Positions 40,536 through 49,196 are shown, counted from the stretch's first letter. The stretch is 64,000 nucleotides of DNA from an uncultured Clostridia bacterium (GCA_946411635.1 CAMKES010000001.1:215696-279695), one strand, 5' to 3'. Program-made: numbers and translations. Notes: generated by a model from the sequence alone, not told the origin.

Positions 40536-40730
40536 ATGGAAGACGCAAAATTCGTTATTTCTCCCAAGCGTTATAAGGAAGAATCTCAGGTATTCTCGGT
40601 TCGTATGCCGAAGGACATGCTGCGCGACGTGGACGCCGTTGCGCAGAAGACCGGACGCACGCGGAACGAGATTCTTTTGAAGTGCATTGAGTTTACGCTG
40701 ACGCATCTGGAGATTGCGGAAAAAGAGTAA
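40536..40730 (+). CDS. Ribbon-helix-helix (CopG/Arc-type) regulator
   Basis: 64 residues. The strand SQVFSVRMPKDMLRDVDAVAQKTGRTRNEILLKCIEFTL is a typical RHH DNA-binding fold with the G-R-T-R-N-E turn between helices. ATG 40536 lies 8 bases after AGGAG; a TTG six bases earlier is unlikely. It is the first gene after the operator-like promoter and 21 bases before the first TIR gene, so it probably represses the TIR cluster. An antitoxin role is also possible, as many RHH proteins are antitoxins. Confidence 0.8.
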   Translation: MEDAKFVISPKRYKEESQVFSVRMPKDMLRDVDAVAQKTGRTRNEILLKCIEFTLTHLEIAEKE

Positions 40731-40751
40731 GGGACAGATCGAGGGGGCAAT

Positions 40752-43397
40752 ATGGCAATACTGAAATGCAAAATGTGCGGCGGGGATATCGAACTGTCCG
40801 CAGACAAGACGTTCGGAACGTGCGAATCATGCGGCAGCACGATGACCTTTCCGAAGGTGGACGACGAGCAGCGAGCCAACGCGTTCAACCGCGGCAACCA
40901 CTTCCGCCGCAGCGGCGAGTTCGACAAAGCGCTCGCCGTGTACGAGCGCATCGTGCAGGAGGACGAGACCGATGCCGAGGCGCACTGGTGCTGCGCGCTG
41001 TGCCGGTTCGGCATTGAGTACGTCGAGGACCCGAACACGTTCGAGTACCTTCCGACCTGTCACCGCGCAAGCTTCGACAGCTTTTTAGAGGACGTGGACT
41101 ATCTCGCGGCATTGGAGCATTCGGACGGGATTACAAAACGCCAGTATCAGAAGGATGCGGCGAAGATCGCCGAGGTGCAGCGCGGGATCCTTGCGACCTC
41201 GCAGAACGAGGAGCCGTTCGACGTTTTTCTCTGCTACAAGGAATCCGAGGAGGACGGCAGCCGTACGCGCGACAGCTTATTGGCGCAGGATATCTACTAT
41301 CAACTCACCGAGCAAGGGCGGCGCGTATTCTTCAGCCGCATCACGCTGGAGGACAAGGCGGGAACCGAATACGAGCCCTACATCTTCGCGGCGCTGAATT
41401 CCGCAAAGGTCATGATCCTTGTCACGACCTCGGCGGAGCATGCGAACGCCGTCTGGGTCAAGAACGAGTGGAGCCGTTTCCTCTCGCTGATGCGGAAGGA
41501 CCGTACGAAGCTCCTTCTGCCGTGCTATCGCGATATGGATCCCTACGATCTGCCGGAAGCGCTGTCCGTGCTGCAATCCTATGATATGGGCAAGATCGGT
41601 TTCATTCAGGATCTGATCCGCGGGGTCAATAAGGTCCTCGATGCGGATAAGCCGAAGGAGACGGTCAAGGAGACCGTCGTGGTGCAGCAGGGGAATGCGA
41701 GCGTTGCGCCGCTTCTGAAGCGTGCGTTTATGTTCCTGGAGGACGGTGACTTTGCCCGTGCGGACGAGTTCTGCGAGCAGGTCTTAAACCTCGAGCCGGA
41801 AAACGGCGAGGCGTATCTCGGCAAGCTGATGGCGGAGCTGGAGGTCCGGAAGCGCGACGATCTGAAGGATCAGCCGGAGCCGTTCGACGACAGGAACAAT
41901 TACAAAAAAGCAATGCGCTTCGGCGACGATGCGCTGAAAAAGAAGCTGATGGGCGACATCGCATTCATCAAGGACCGGAACGAGACCGCCCGCAAGGAGA
42001 GGATCTATCAGAACGCGCTTTCCGCAATGCGCGCCGCGGGGAACGAAGCCAAATACAAGGCCGCCGCAGAGACATTTCGGACGGTCCCGGGCTTCAGGGA
42101 CGCCGACACGCTTGCCGAACAATGTCTGGAACGGGCGGAAGACTGCCGAAAGGACGTTGTCTATGCTGACGCGCGAGTGCAGATGAAGGCAGGAACGATC
42201 GGCAAGGTTTCAGGCGCGATCGCATTGTTCCGAAGCATTTCGGGCTGGAAAGACGCGGACGCGCAGATCGTCGCCTGTGAAAAGCGCATCGAAGAGATCA
42301 AAGCGAAGGAAGAAGCGGACCGCATTGAACGCGAGCGCATGGTGGAGAAAGCCCGGATCGCGGCTGAAAAGCGAAAGAAAAAAGCGAAGCAAACAGCTCT
42401 GATCATTGCAATCGCTGCCGCTGTAACAGCCGCGGTATTGATTGTGCTGTTCACGGTGATCCTGCCGTCGATTCGCTATAACAAGGCGATGGAGCTTTAC
42501 AATGCCGGACAGTATGAGGAAGCGATCATCGCGTTCGAAGCAATGGACGGGTATAAGGACAGCGAACAGCGGATCGAAGCCTGCAAAACGGCGATCAAGG
42601 ATCAAGATTACGAAGCCGCGGTTGTGCTGTATGAAGCCGGAAAGTATGAAGAAGCGATAGCGGCATTTGAAGCGTTGGACGGGCATAAGGACAGCGAACA
42701 GCAGATCGAAGCCTGCAAAACGGCGATCAGGGATCCAGACTACGAAGCCGCGGTTGCGTTGTACGAAGCCGGAAAGTATGAAGAAGCGATAGCGGCATTC
42801 AAAGCGCTGGACGGGCATAAGGACAGCAAAGCACGGATCGAAGCCTGTGAAACCGCTATTAAGGATCAAAAATACGAATCTGCGGTTGCGCTCTATGAAG
42901 CCGGAAAGTATGAAAAAGCAATTGAAGCGTTCACGGCATTGGATGGGTTCAAAAACAGTATAGAGATGATTCAAAAATGCAATGATGCGATCAGCGCTGC
43001 CGAGGCAAAAAAAGAGCAAATGTACCTTGAGGCTGGGGATCTGTATCGAGACAAGAGGTATGCGGAAGCAATCAATAGATATGCCGCGTTAGGCGATTAT
43101 AAGGATTCGGCCGAGATCGTCGCGTCTTCCAAAGTATGGAGTGTGCTTGGAAGCATGCCTGAGAGCGAATGGTCTTATGGCTTTCCGATGTATCAGGCAT
43201 CAGAGACTTTATTTGAAACAGAGCCTATGGATCTGAAAGCAGGCGACGAGTTTAAAGTCAGGAAAGGTGATTCCTGGGATATTAGCTACGGCAGCGATGA
43301 CAGAACCAACTTTGTTGTTAAAAGTACAGGACGATACATCATCGAATTTTATACGAACACAAACAAGGTTCAAATCAGAGCCGTTTCAGGCAATTAA
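40752..43397 (+). CDS. TIR paralogue A: zinc ribbon, TIR, TM, tandem repeats, C-terminal beta domain
   Basis: An 881-residue multidomain protein. The zinc ribbon has C6, C9, C24 and C27. A TPR-like region (45-90) follows. The TIR domain starts FDVFLCYKESEEDG (155-168), continues RVFFSRITLEDK and EYEPYIFAALNSAK, and ends near 245 at VWVKNEWSRF. A conserved helical region shared with paralogue B runs to about 405. A charged coiled coil (510-545) leads to one TM (549-571). Three near-identical 44-residue repeats follow (YEAGKYEEAIAAFEALDG), then a C-terminal domain (800-881, GDEFKVRKGDSWDISYG) resembling SusE/CBM-like beta folds. TIR domains commonly hydrolyse NAD+. RBS GAGGGGG. A membrane receptor-type sensor is inferred. 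Confidence 0.85.
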   Translation: MAILKCKMCGGDIELSADKTFGTCESCGSTMTFPKVDDEQRANAFNRGNHFRRSGEFDKALAVYERIVQEDETDAEAHWCCALCRFGIEYVEDPNTFEYLPTCHRASFDSFLEDVDYLAALEHSDGITKRQYQKDAAKIAEVQRGILATSQNEEPFDVFLCYKESEEDGSRTRDSLLAQDIYYQLTEQGRRVFFSRITLEDKAGTEYEPYIFAALNSAKVMILVTTSAEHANAVWVKNEWSRFLSLMRKDRTKLLLPCYRDMDPYDLPEALSVLQSYDMGKIGFIQDLIRGVNKVLDADKPKETVKETVVVQQGNASVAPLLKRAFMFLEDGDFARADEFCEQVLNLEPENGEAYLGKLMAELEVRKRDDLKDQPEPFDDRNNYKKAMRFGDDALKKKLMGDIAFIKDRNETARKERIYQNALSAMRAAGNEAKYKAAAETFRTVPGFRDADTLAEQCLERAEDCRKDVVYADARVQMKAGTIGKVSGAIALFRSISGWKDADAQIVACEKRIEEIKAKEEADRIERERMVEKARIAAEKRKKKAKQTALIIAIAAAVTAAVLIVLFTVILPSIRYNKAMELYNAGQYEEAIIAFEAMDGYKDSEQRIEACKTAIKDQDYEAAVVLYEAGKYEEAIAAFEALDGHKDSEQQIEACKTAIRDPDYEAAVALYEAGKYEEAIAAFKALDGHKDSKARIEACETAIKDQKYESAVALYEAGKYEKAIEAFTALDGFKNSIEMIQKCNDAISAAEAKKEQMYLEAGDLYRDKRYAEAINRYAALGDYKDSAEIVASSKVWSVLGSMPESEWSYGFPMYQASETLFETEPMDLKAGDEFKVRKGDSWDISYGSDDRTNFVVKSTGRYIIEFYTNTNKVQIRAVSGN

Positions 43398-43451
43398 TGT
43401 TTCATATACAGATCGTGATAAATCGATGAATGAGAAACAAGGAGGCATTTC

Positions 43452-43901
43452 TTGGAACAAAAGATTGACAATTTGCAGAAATATGCAAACTACAAGGAGC
43501 AGATGGGACGGCTGAAACGCGCGATGGAGCAAAGGTTTTATCTGGAAGCCGTATTTATCGAATACGCGATCATGGAGGACCGCCTGGAATCTGCTTTGAG
43601 GCACAGCGGAAAATGGGATCCGAAGCCGGGACGGTTTGTCTCGATCGAGACAAAGATCAAAAAACTGGCTAAAGCCGCGGAGGAAAAGAAGAATCCCGCA
43701 CATAAGTACTTTGCACCGGAATTGACGGATGCTTTGCTGAATTGGAAGGAACAACGCAACCGGATGATCCATGCTTTGATGGCGCAGAAGCTTCATACGG
43801 AGGATCTTCTGACGCTTGCGGAAGACGGAAGAACGCTGATCAAAACGTTGAGTAGCAAAACAAAATCATACAATCGTAAAATGGAACAATTGACTGAATA
43901 A
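43452..43901 (+). CDS. HEPN-like putative ribonuclease
   Basis: 149 residues, all helical, starting with TTG at 43452, six bases after a perfect AAGGAGG. The segment NWKEQRNRMIHAL contains R102-N103-x3-H107, which fits the RNx3H form of the HEPN RX4-6H catalytic motif. The preceding helix YLEAVFIEYAIMEDRLE is also HEPN-like. HEPN proteins of this type are RNases in toxin-antitoxin and abortive-infection systems. There is no adjacent nucleotidyltransferase; it sits between TIR paralogue A and the SPFH gene on the same strand. Identification is by motif only. Confidence 0.6.
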   Translation: MEQKIDNLQKYANYKEQMGRLKRAMEQRFYLEAVFIEYAIMEDRLESALRHSGKWDPKPGRFVSIETKIKKLAKAAEEKKNPAHKYFAPELTDALLNWKEQRNRMIHALMAQKLHTEDLLTLAEDGRTLIKTLSSKTKSYNRKMEQLTE

Positions 43902-43919
43902 AGCGGGAGGAAGCACTTT

Positions 43920-45242
43920 ATGGCACACATTGCAGAAGTAATTAAGTACGAAGGCGACAACAGCACGTTTGTATGGAAGCATCCCTGCGAGGACTTTAGC
44001 CTCGGCTCGCAGCTGATCGTGCATGAGAGCCAGGAAGCGGTCTTTATGATGAACGGACAGGCGCTTGACCTGTTCGGACCGGGGCGCTACACGCTCGAAA
44101 CGCAGAACATCCCGCTGATCGGCAAGGCGCTGAAAGCGGCGACGGGCGGAATCTCACCGTTCCATTGCGAGGTCTATTTCATCAATAAGACCGTGCAGAT
44201 GGCGTTGAAGTGGGGCACGCCGGACAAGGTGCGCTTCATCGATCCGCTGACCGGCGTTCCGCTGGAGCTCGGCGCAAGCGGCGAGATGAACCTTGCGGTC
44301 GAGGATTCGAGAAAGCTCCTCGTCAAGCTCGTCGGCACCGTGCGCGGCATCGCGTGGGAGGACGCGGCGGGCTTTACAAAGTCGCTGAGAGACTCGTTCC
44401 GCCCGATGATCACGAGCGCGGTCAAGGCAAACCTCGGTGCGGTCATCAAGGACAACGCGATCGACATCCTCGAGGTCGACGAAAAGCTCGAATTGATCTC
44501 CTCGGTGCTCGGCGGCAAGATCCGCGAGGGGTTCGACGAATACGGCCTTGCCGTGCCGAATTTCTACGTGACGAGCATCGTCCTGCCGGAGGACGATCCG
44601 AACTTCAAACGCATCCGCGACCTGCACACGATCGTGCTGCAGACGCGCGTGATTCAGGCGGAAGCGACGGTCAAGACCGCCGCGGCGCAGAGCCAGGCGC
44701 AGTACCGCACCGCAGAGGAGCAGAGCAAGGCGGCGATCGAAGCGGCGCGCAGACAGGCGGAACTGGAGCGTCAGACGACTGAAACCGAGGTTCTGAAGCG
44801 CGAAGCGGAGCGCAAGGTGATCGCGGCGCAGGCGGAAGCGCAGGCGGCGCGTCTGCAGGGAATGACCGAAGCCGAGATTATGGCAGCGAAGGGCTACAAC
44901 CAGAAGGACGTCCTGCAGGCGGAAGTGCAGAAGGCATACGCCGAGGGCATCGGCAACATGGGACCGGACACGGTCAACGGCGGAGGCGGCGGTTCGAGCG
45001 TCATGAGCGATATTATGGGGCTCGGCGTCGGCATGGCGGCGGCCGGCACGATCATGCCGCAGATAGGCAATATGTTCGGCGGCGTGCAGCCGCAGCAGCC
45101 GGCAGCGCCCGCGCAGCCCGCGGACGACATGGCCGCGTTCAAGGCAAAGGTCGAAAAGCTTTCGATGATGAAGGACGCAGGGCTTCTGACCGACGAGGAA
45201 TTCGCCAAAATGAAGGCGGAGCTTTTGAAGAGTATTCTTTGA
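43920..45242 (+). CDS. SPFH-domain protein with C-terminal SHOCT (YdjI-like)
   Basis: 440 residues. The N-terminal half (about 25-240) is an SPFH/stomatin-like core (LIVHESQEAVFMMNGQALDLFGPGRYTLET start, then VGTVRGIAWEDA and IDILEVDEKLELISSVLGGK). A long alanine/glutamate coiled coil (245-320) and a glycine-rich stretch (330-385) follow. The C-terminal SHOCT motif is LSMMKDAGLLTDEEFAKMKAELL. It matches the YdjI type; in B. subtilis YdjI acts with YdjG and YdjH in a membrane complex linked to PspA. No TM is visible, so it probably assembles on membranes through partners such as the next gene's product. RBS GGGAGGAAG. Confidence 0.85.
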   Translation: MAHIAEVIKYEGDNSTFVWKHPCEDFSLGSQLIVHESQEAVFMMNGQALDLFGPGRYTLETQNIPLIGKALKAATGGISPFHCEVYFINKTVQMALKWGTPDKVRFIDPLTGVPLELGASGEMNLAVEDSRKLLVKLVGTVRGIAWEDAAGFTKSLRDSFRPMITSAVKANLGAVIKDNAIDILEVDEKLELISSVLGGKIREGFDEYGLAVPNFYVTSIVLPEDDPNFKRIRDLHTIVLQTRVIQAEATVKTAAAQSQAQYRTAEEQSKAAIEAARRQAELERQTTETEVLKREAERKVIAAQAEAQAARLQGMTEAEIMAAKGYNQKDVLQAEVQKAYAEGIGNMGPDTVNGGGGGSSVMSDIMGLGVGMAAAGTIMPQIGNMFGGVQPQQPAAPAQPADDMAAFKAKVEKLSMMKDAGLLTDEEFAKMKAELLKSIL

Positions 45243-45255
45243 GGGGGAGACGGAT

Positions 45256-45969
45256 ATGAAAAGGGCATTTCGAATCTATCTGATCGCATGGGCGATCCTG
45301 TTCGTGATCTTCAATGTCGTCGTGATCGCGCTGCCGAAGGAGACAACGATCGCGGGCATCACCTATACAAAACTCGGCGGGCTTCCGTGGATCACACTGA
45401 TTGTGTTTGAGCTGTGCTTTGTCGGGCATCTGATTTGTACATGGATCGCGCTCAAACAAAACAAGCTGTCCGGCACGTTCTATCGTTTGCCGCTGATCCG
45501 TCTGTCGTATGCGTGCATCATCGTCACGACCGTGATCGGCTGCGTGATGATGGCGGTGCCGAACCTGCCCGACTGGATCCCGCTGATCGTGGCGCTCATC
45601 ATCATGGCGCTGTATGCCGTCGCGGTGCTGAAGGCAGCCGCCGCGGCGGAGATCGTGGAGGAGATCGACGAAAAGGTGCAGGCGAAGACGACGTTTATCA
45701 GGACGCTGACCGTCGATGCACAGACGCTTCTTTCCCGCGCAAAGAGCGAGCCGGTCAAAGCTGCCTGCAAAAAGGTCTTTGAAGCCGTGCGCTATTCCGA
45801 TCCGATGACTTCCGATGCGCTTGCTGATGTCGAAAATCGCATCAGAACGGAGTTTAATGCGTTTACCGATGCGGTCCTTTCCGATAACGCCGATGCGGTC
45901 AACGCCTCCGCAGACGAGCTGCTGACGCTGATCAAAGAGCGCAACAGCAGATGTAAGATGGAGAAGTGA
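45256..45969 (+). CDS. Four-TM protein with cytoplasmic helical tail
   Basis: 237 residues. TM segments at about 5-26, 43-66, 80-102 and 106-127. A soluble helical C-terminus follows (EEIDEKVQAKTTFIRTLTVDAQTLL and VENRIRTEFNAFTDAVLSDNADAVNA). No enzyme motif is recognised. RBS GAGGGGGAG. It follows the SPFH gene by 13 bases, a spacing that suggests a joint membrane complex, comparable in arrangement to YdjH beside YdjI (inference). GC content is host-like. Confidence 0.75.
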   Translation: MKRAFRIYLIAWAILFVIFNVVVIALPKETTIAGITYTKLGGLPWITLIVFELCFVGHLICTWIALKQNKLSGTFYRLPLIRLSYACIIVTTVIGCVMMAVPNLPDWIPLIVALIIMALYAVAVLKAAAAAEIVEEIDEKVQAKTTFIRTLTVDAQTLLSRAKSEPVKAACKKVFEAVRYSDPMTSDALADVENRIRTEFNAFTDAVLSDNADAVNASADELLTLIKERNSRCKMEK

Positions 45970-45977
45970 GATGGCAA

Positions 45978-46364
45978 ATGAATAATGATTTGTTAGTCAA
46001 TATTTTTATTGGGTTAGGAGCTGGACTTGTTTCTGGATTGGCATCAAGCTTCATCACATATTTCATTACAAAACGAAGAGAGAAAAAAGAGTTTCTTTTC
46101 AATTACTGGTACAACTTTATTTTTTCAGCGTTAGATAAATGTGGAGTGTACTTTCCTAGATTCGAGGAATTGACATCCATAAAAGAAATTGGTGATAAAG
46201 ACAGTAAATGGTATAAGGCAATAACTGAAATACAAGACCAGTTACATCCAGTAAACTTAGAAAAAGAGTTTTCTAAAGAAGAAGAGATTATTGCGAAAAA
46301 TGCTCTTATAGCGCTAGAAGAATTGAACTTATGGAAGAATAAAAAAGCAGTTAGACGGAGGTAA
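45978..46364 (+). CDS. AT-rich single-TM protein, unrecognised
   Basis: 128 residues. A glycine-rich TM (about 6-26, IFIGLGAGLVSGLASSFITYFI) is followed by a basic stop-transfer (TKRREKKE) and a helical acidic cytoplasmic part. No family is recognised. The start is uncertain: ATG 45978 lies 12 bases after GGAGAAG, while GTG 45966 overlaps the previous stop. The sequence is much richer in AT than both neighbours, so it may be a later insertion in the cluster. It ends two bases before TIR paralogue B. Confidence 0.65.
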   Translation: MNNDLLVNIFIGLGAGLVSGLASSFITYFITKRREKKEFLFNYWYNFIFSALDKCGVYFPRFEELTSIKEIGDKDSKWYKAITEIQDQLHPVNLEKEFSKEEEIIAKNALIALEELNLWKNKKAVRRR

Positions 46365-46366
46365 TA

Positions 46367-49087
46367 ATGTCAGTCTTCAAATGCAAAATGTGCGGCGGCG
46401 ACCTGAACGTTGCAGAGGGGCAGACCGTCTGTGAATGCGAATACTGCGGTTCCAGGCAAACCGTGCCGACGCTGGACAGCGAGAAAAAACTGACGTTGTT
46501 CACGCGCGCGAACCGGTTGCGCTCGCTTTGCGAATTCGACAAGGCGTTCAGCATATACGAGAGCATCATCGCGGATTTTCCGGAGGAGGCAGAGGCGTAT
46601 TGGGGGCTGATTCTCTGCAAGTACGGCATTGAGTATGTGGACGATCCCACGACGGCAAAGAAGATTCCAACATGCCATCGTTCGTCGTTCGATCCGGTTC
46701 TGGACGATCCCAATTTCGAGATGGTCATGGAGTATGCGGACGCGTTATCGCGCTCCGTGTACCGCGCCGAAGCGAAGGAGATCGAGCGCCTCAGAAGCGG
46801 CATTCTAGAGGTCTCTTCCAAGGAAGCGCCGTATGACATTTTCATTTGCTATAAGGAGACCGACGAGGACGGCAATCGCACAATCGACAGTGTGATCGCA
46901 CAGGACGTCTATACCGCGCTGACTGAAAAGGGATATCGCGTGTTCTTCTCGCATATCTCTTTGGAGGACAAGCTCGGACAGGAATACGAGCCGTATATCT
47001 TCGCGGCGCTGCATTCGGCAAAGATCATGCTTGCGTTCGGCACGTCGTATGACTATTACAACGCGGTCTGGGTCAAGAATGAGTGGAGCCGCTTCCTTGC
47101 CCTGATCGCCAAGGGTGAAAAGAAGACGCTGATCCCGTGCTACAAGGGAATCGACGCCTACGATATGCCGCAGGAGTTCCGCCGCCTGCAGGCGCAGGAC
47201 ATGGGCAAGGTCGGCGCGATCCAGGACCTTCTTCGCGGGATCGAAAAGATCCTCCCGCGCGAAAAGAAGGAGACGTCCAAGGAAACCGTTGTGGTGCAGC
47301 AGCAAGCGAACGCAAACGCAGCGCCGCTATTAAAACGTGCCTTTATGTTTCTTGAGGACGGCGACTTTGCCCGTGCGGACGAGTTCTGCGAACAGGTCCT
47401 GAATCTCGATCCGGAGAACGCCCAGGCCTATCTCGGCAAATTGATGGCGGAGCTGAAAGTGAACAAACGCGAACAGTTAAAGAATCAATCACAACCTTTC
47501 GACGATCGGAGCAATTATATAAAGGCAGTACGCTTCGGGGATGATTCTCTAAAGGAAGAACTGACAAGTTATTTGGATGCCGTTGTCACAACACGCCAGA
47601 GAAACATGGATAAGAGATTGAAATTCGCTGATGGAAAAAACAGAATTGTCTCTGGCAACGGTTGTACATTCGGATTGAAACAAGACGGCACGGTTGTTGC
47701 AACAAAATATATTGCTGTTCCCGGGGATTACCTTGGGTACTTTGGGCAAGTCGAGGTTTCCAATTGGAAAGATATCATCGCCCTTGCTGCAAGCAGTCAG
47801 TGTACAATAGGATTGAAAGCGGATGGAACTGTTGTTGCAACAAAATATACCGGTGATCCAAAATATTATCGTGGAGCGGGCGAGGTTTCCGGATGGAAAG
47901 ATATCATTGCGGTTACTGGCAGTGCAGGTTGCACAATAGGACTGAAAGCGGACGGAACTGTTGTTGCAACAAAATATACTGGTGATCCGGAGTTATATTG
48001 CGGAGAGGGCGAGGTTTCCGGATGGAAAGATATCATTGCAGTTACTGGCAGTGCAGGTTGCACAATAGGACTGAAAGCGGACGGAACTGTTGTTGCAACA
48101 AAATATACCGGTGATCCAAAGGAATATTATGGGCAGGATGCGGTTTCCGGATGGAAAGATATTATTGCTGTTTCTCACAGCAGTGGTTGTACAATAGGAT
48201 TGAAAGCGGATGGCACGGTTGTTGCAACAAAATATACCGGTGATCCAAAGTATTATTGCGGAGAGGGCGAGGTTTCCGGATGGAAAGATATCATTGCAAT
48301 TACTGGCAGCGCAGGTTGCACAATAGGACTGAAAGCAGACGGAACTGTTGTTGCAACAAAATATACCAGTGATCCAAAGTATTATTGCGGGCAGGGCGAG
48401 GTTGCCGGTTGGGAAAATATAGTTGCTATAGCAGCAGGTGATCGTTGCACAATAGGACTGAAAGCGGACGGAACTGTTGTTGCAACAAAATATACCGGTG
48501 ATCCAAGGAGAAATCATGGACAGGATAAAGTCGACGACTGGACGGATATTATTGCAGTTACTGGCGGTCGGGGTTGTACGATAGGATTGAAAGCGGATGG
48601 AACCGTCATTGCTACAAAGTATATCGAAACCGAACCCGAAAACAGTTATCGTTGGTACAATAAGTATTCAGGGCAATGCGATGTCGGCAAATGGAAATTG
48701 TTTGATAATGAAGGAACATTGCCTGAAATAATGCAACAGAGGATCCGACGCTGCCGTGAGGCGTCCGAGCGCCGCAGGCAGGAAATGGAGAGGGAAGCGG
48801 AACGTCGGAAACAGGAGATGGAACGGGAAGCGGAACGCCGCAGACAGGAGATGGAACGGGAAGCGGAACGCCTAAGACAGGAGACGGAACGCAAGCGAGC
48901 AGAAAGGATTCAGGAACTGGGACGATTGATTCCTGACACTGAAAAACAGCGGCAAGTTTATCAAGATGAACTTGCGAATCTGAAAGGGTTGTTTACCGGC
49001 AAGCGACGCAAAGAACTTGAAGCTCAGATTGCAGAAGCAGACAAACGAATCGCTGCTCTGAAGGAAGAACTAGACAAACTGCGGTAA
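46367..49087 (+). CDS. TIR paralogue B: zinc ribbon, TIR, RCC1-like repeats, coiled coil
   Basis: 906 residues. Zinc ribbon C6, C9, C24 and C27. TIR domain from YDIFICYKETDEDG (156-169) through LEDKLGQEYEPYIFAALHSAK to VWVKNEWSRF, in the same residue register as paralogue A. The shared helical module ends near 405. It is followed by eight RCC1-like repeats (430-770; unit ends VSGWKDIIAV and starts CTIGLKADGTVVATKY), expected to form a beta-propeller. Then comes a coiled coil built from 11-residue repeats (RRQEMEREAER) and a C-terminal helical hairpin. There is no TM. The propeller may sense a ligand or protein that triggers TIR NADase activity; this is inference. RBS GACGGAGG. Confidence 0.85.
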   Translation: MSVFKCKMCGGDLNVAEGQTVCECEYCGSRQTVPTLDSEKKLTLFTRANRLRSLCEFDKAFSIYESIIADFPEEAEAYWGLILCKYGIEYVDDPTTAKKIPTCHRSSFDPVLDDPNFEMVMEYADALSRSVYRAEAKEIERLRSGILEVSSKEAPYDIFICYKETDEDGNRTIDSVIAQDVYTALTEKGYRVFFSHISLEDKLGQEYEPYIFAALHSAKIMLAFGTSYDYYNAVWVKNEWSRFLALIAKGEKKTLIPCYKGIDAYDMPQEFRRLQAQDMGKVGAIQDLLRGIEKILPREKKETSKETVVVQQQANANAAPLLKRAFMFLEDGDFARADEFCEQVLNLDPENAQAYLGKLMAELKVNKREQLKNQSQPFDDRSNYIKAVRFGDDSLKEELTSYLDAVVTTRQRNMDKRLKFADGKNRIVSGNGCTFGLKQDGTVVATKYIAVPGDYLGYFGQVEVSNWKDIIALAASSQCTIGLKADGTVVATKYTGDPKYYRGAGEVSGWKDIIAVTGSAGCTIGLKADGTVVATKYTGDPELYCGEGEVSGWKDIIAVTGSAGCTIGLKADGTVVATKYTGDPKEYYGQDAVSGWKDIIAVSHSSGCTIGLKADGTVVATKYTGDPKYYCGEGEVSGWKDIIAITGSAGCTIGLKADGTVVATKYTSDPKYYCGQGEVAGWENIVAIAAGDRCTIGLKADGTVVATKYTGDPRRNHGQDKVDDWTDIIAVTGGRGCTIGLKADGTVIATKYIETEPENSYRWYNKYSGQCDVGKWKLFDNEGTLPEIMQQRIRRCREASERRRQEMEREAERRKQEMEREAERRRQEMEREAERLRQETERKRAERIQELGRLIPDTEKQRQVYQDELANLKGLFTGKRRKELEAQIAEADKRIAALKEELDKLR
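47663..48702 (+). repeat. Eight tandem RCC1-encoding repeats, 129-bp period
   Basis: Units start at 47663, 47801, 47930, 48059, 48188, 48317, 48446 and 48575. The first interval is 138 bases and the next six are exactly 129 bases (43 codons). Central units are nearly identical in DNA, so copy number could change in frame by recombination. Confidence 0.95.
48770..48901 (+). repeat. 33-bp tandem repeats encoding a hendecad coiled coil
   Basis: Four units of 33 bases (48770, 48803, 48836, 48869), the last one degenerate. Each encodes an 11-residue R/E/Q-rich segment such as RRQEMEREAER. Confidence 0.9.
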
Positions 49088-49099
49088 CCGAGGGTCAAT

Positions 49100-49168
49100 A
49101 TGGCAATCTTAACGCTTCAGGTTAAAAAGCGAAGCATTTATCATATTCGCTGTAAGGTGGACAATTAA
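49100..49168 (+). pseudogene. Vestigial start of a fourth TIR-type gene
   Basis: The sequence around ATG 49100 (CGAGGGTCAATATGGCAATC) closely copies the RBS/start of TIR paralogue A (CGAGGGGGCAATATGGCAAT), encoding MAIL. It then diverges and stops after 22 codons. It looks like a leftover from duplication or deletion. It lies in the 109-base gap between paralogue B and the zinc-ribbon membrane gene. Confidence 0.4.
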
Positions 49169-49196
49169 TCGTGTATCGGGAAGGGACTAAGGAGAA

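Noticed and set aside
47663..48702. Regular repeats considered as a CRISPR array
   Set aside because: The period is 129 bases, there are no unique spacers, and the repeats are in frame as RCC1-like protein units.
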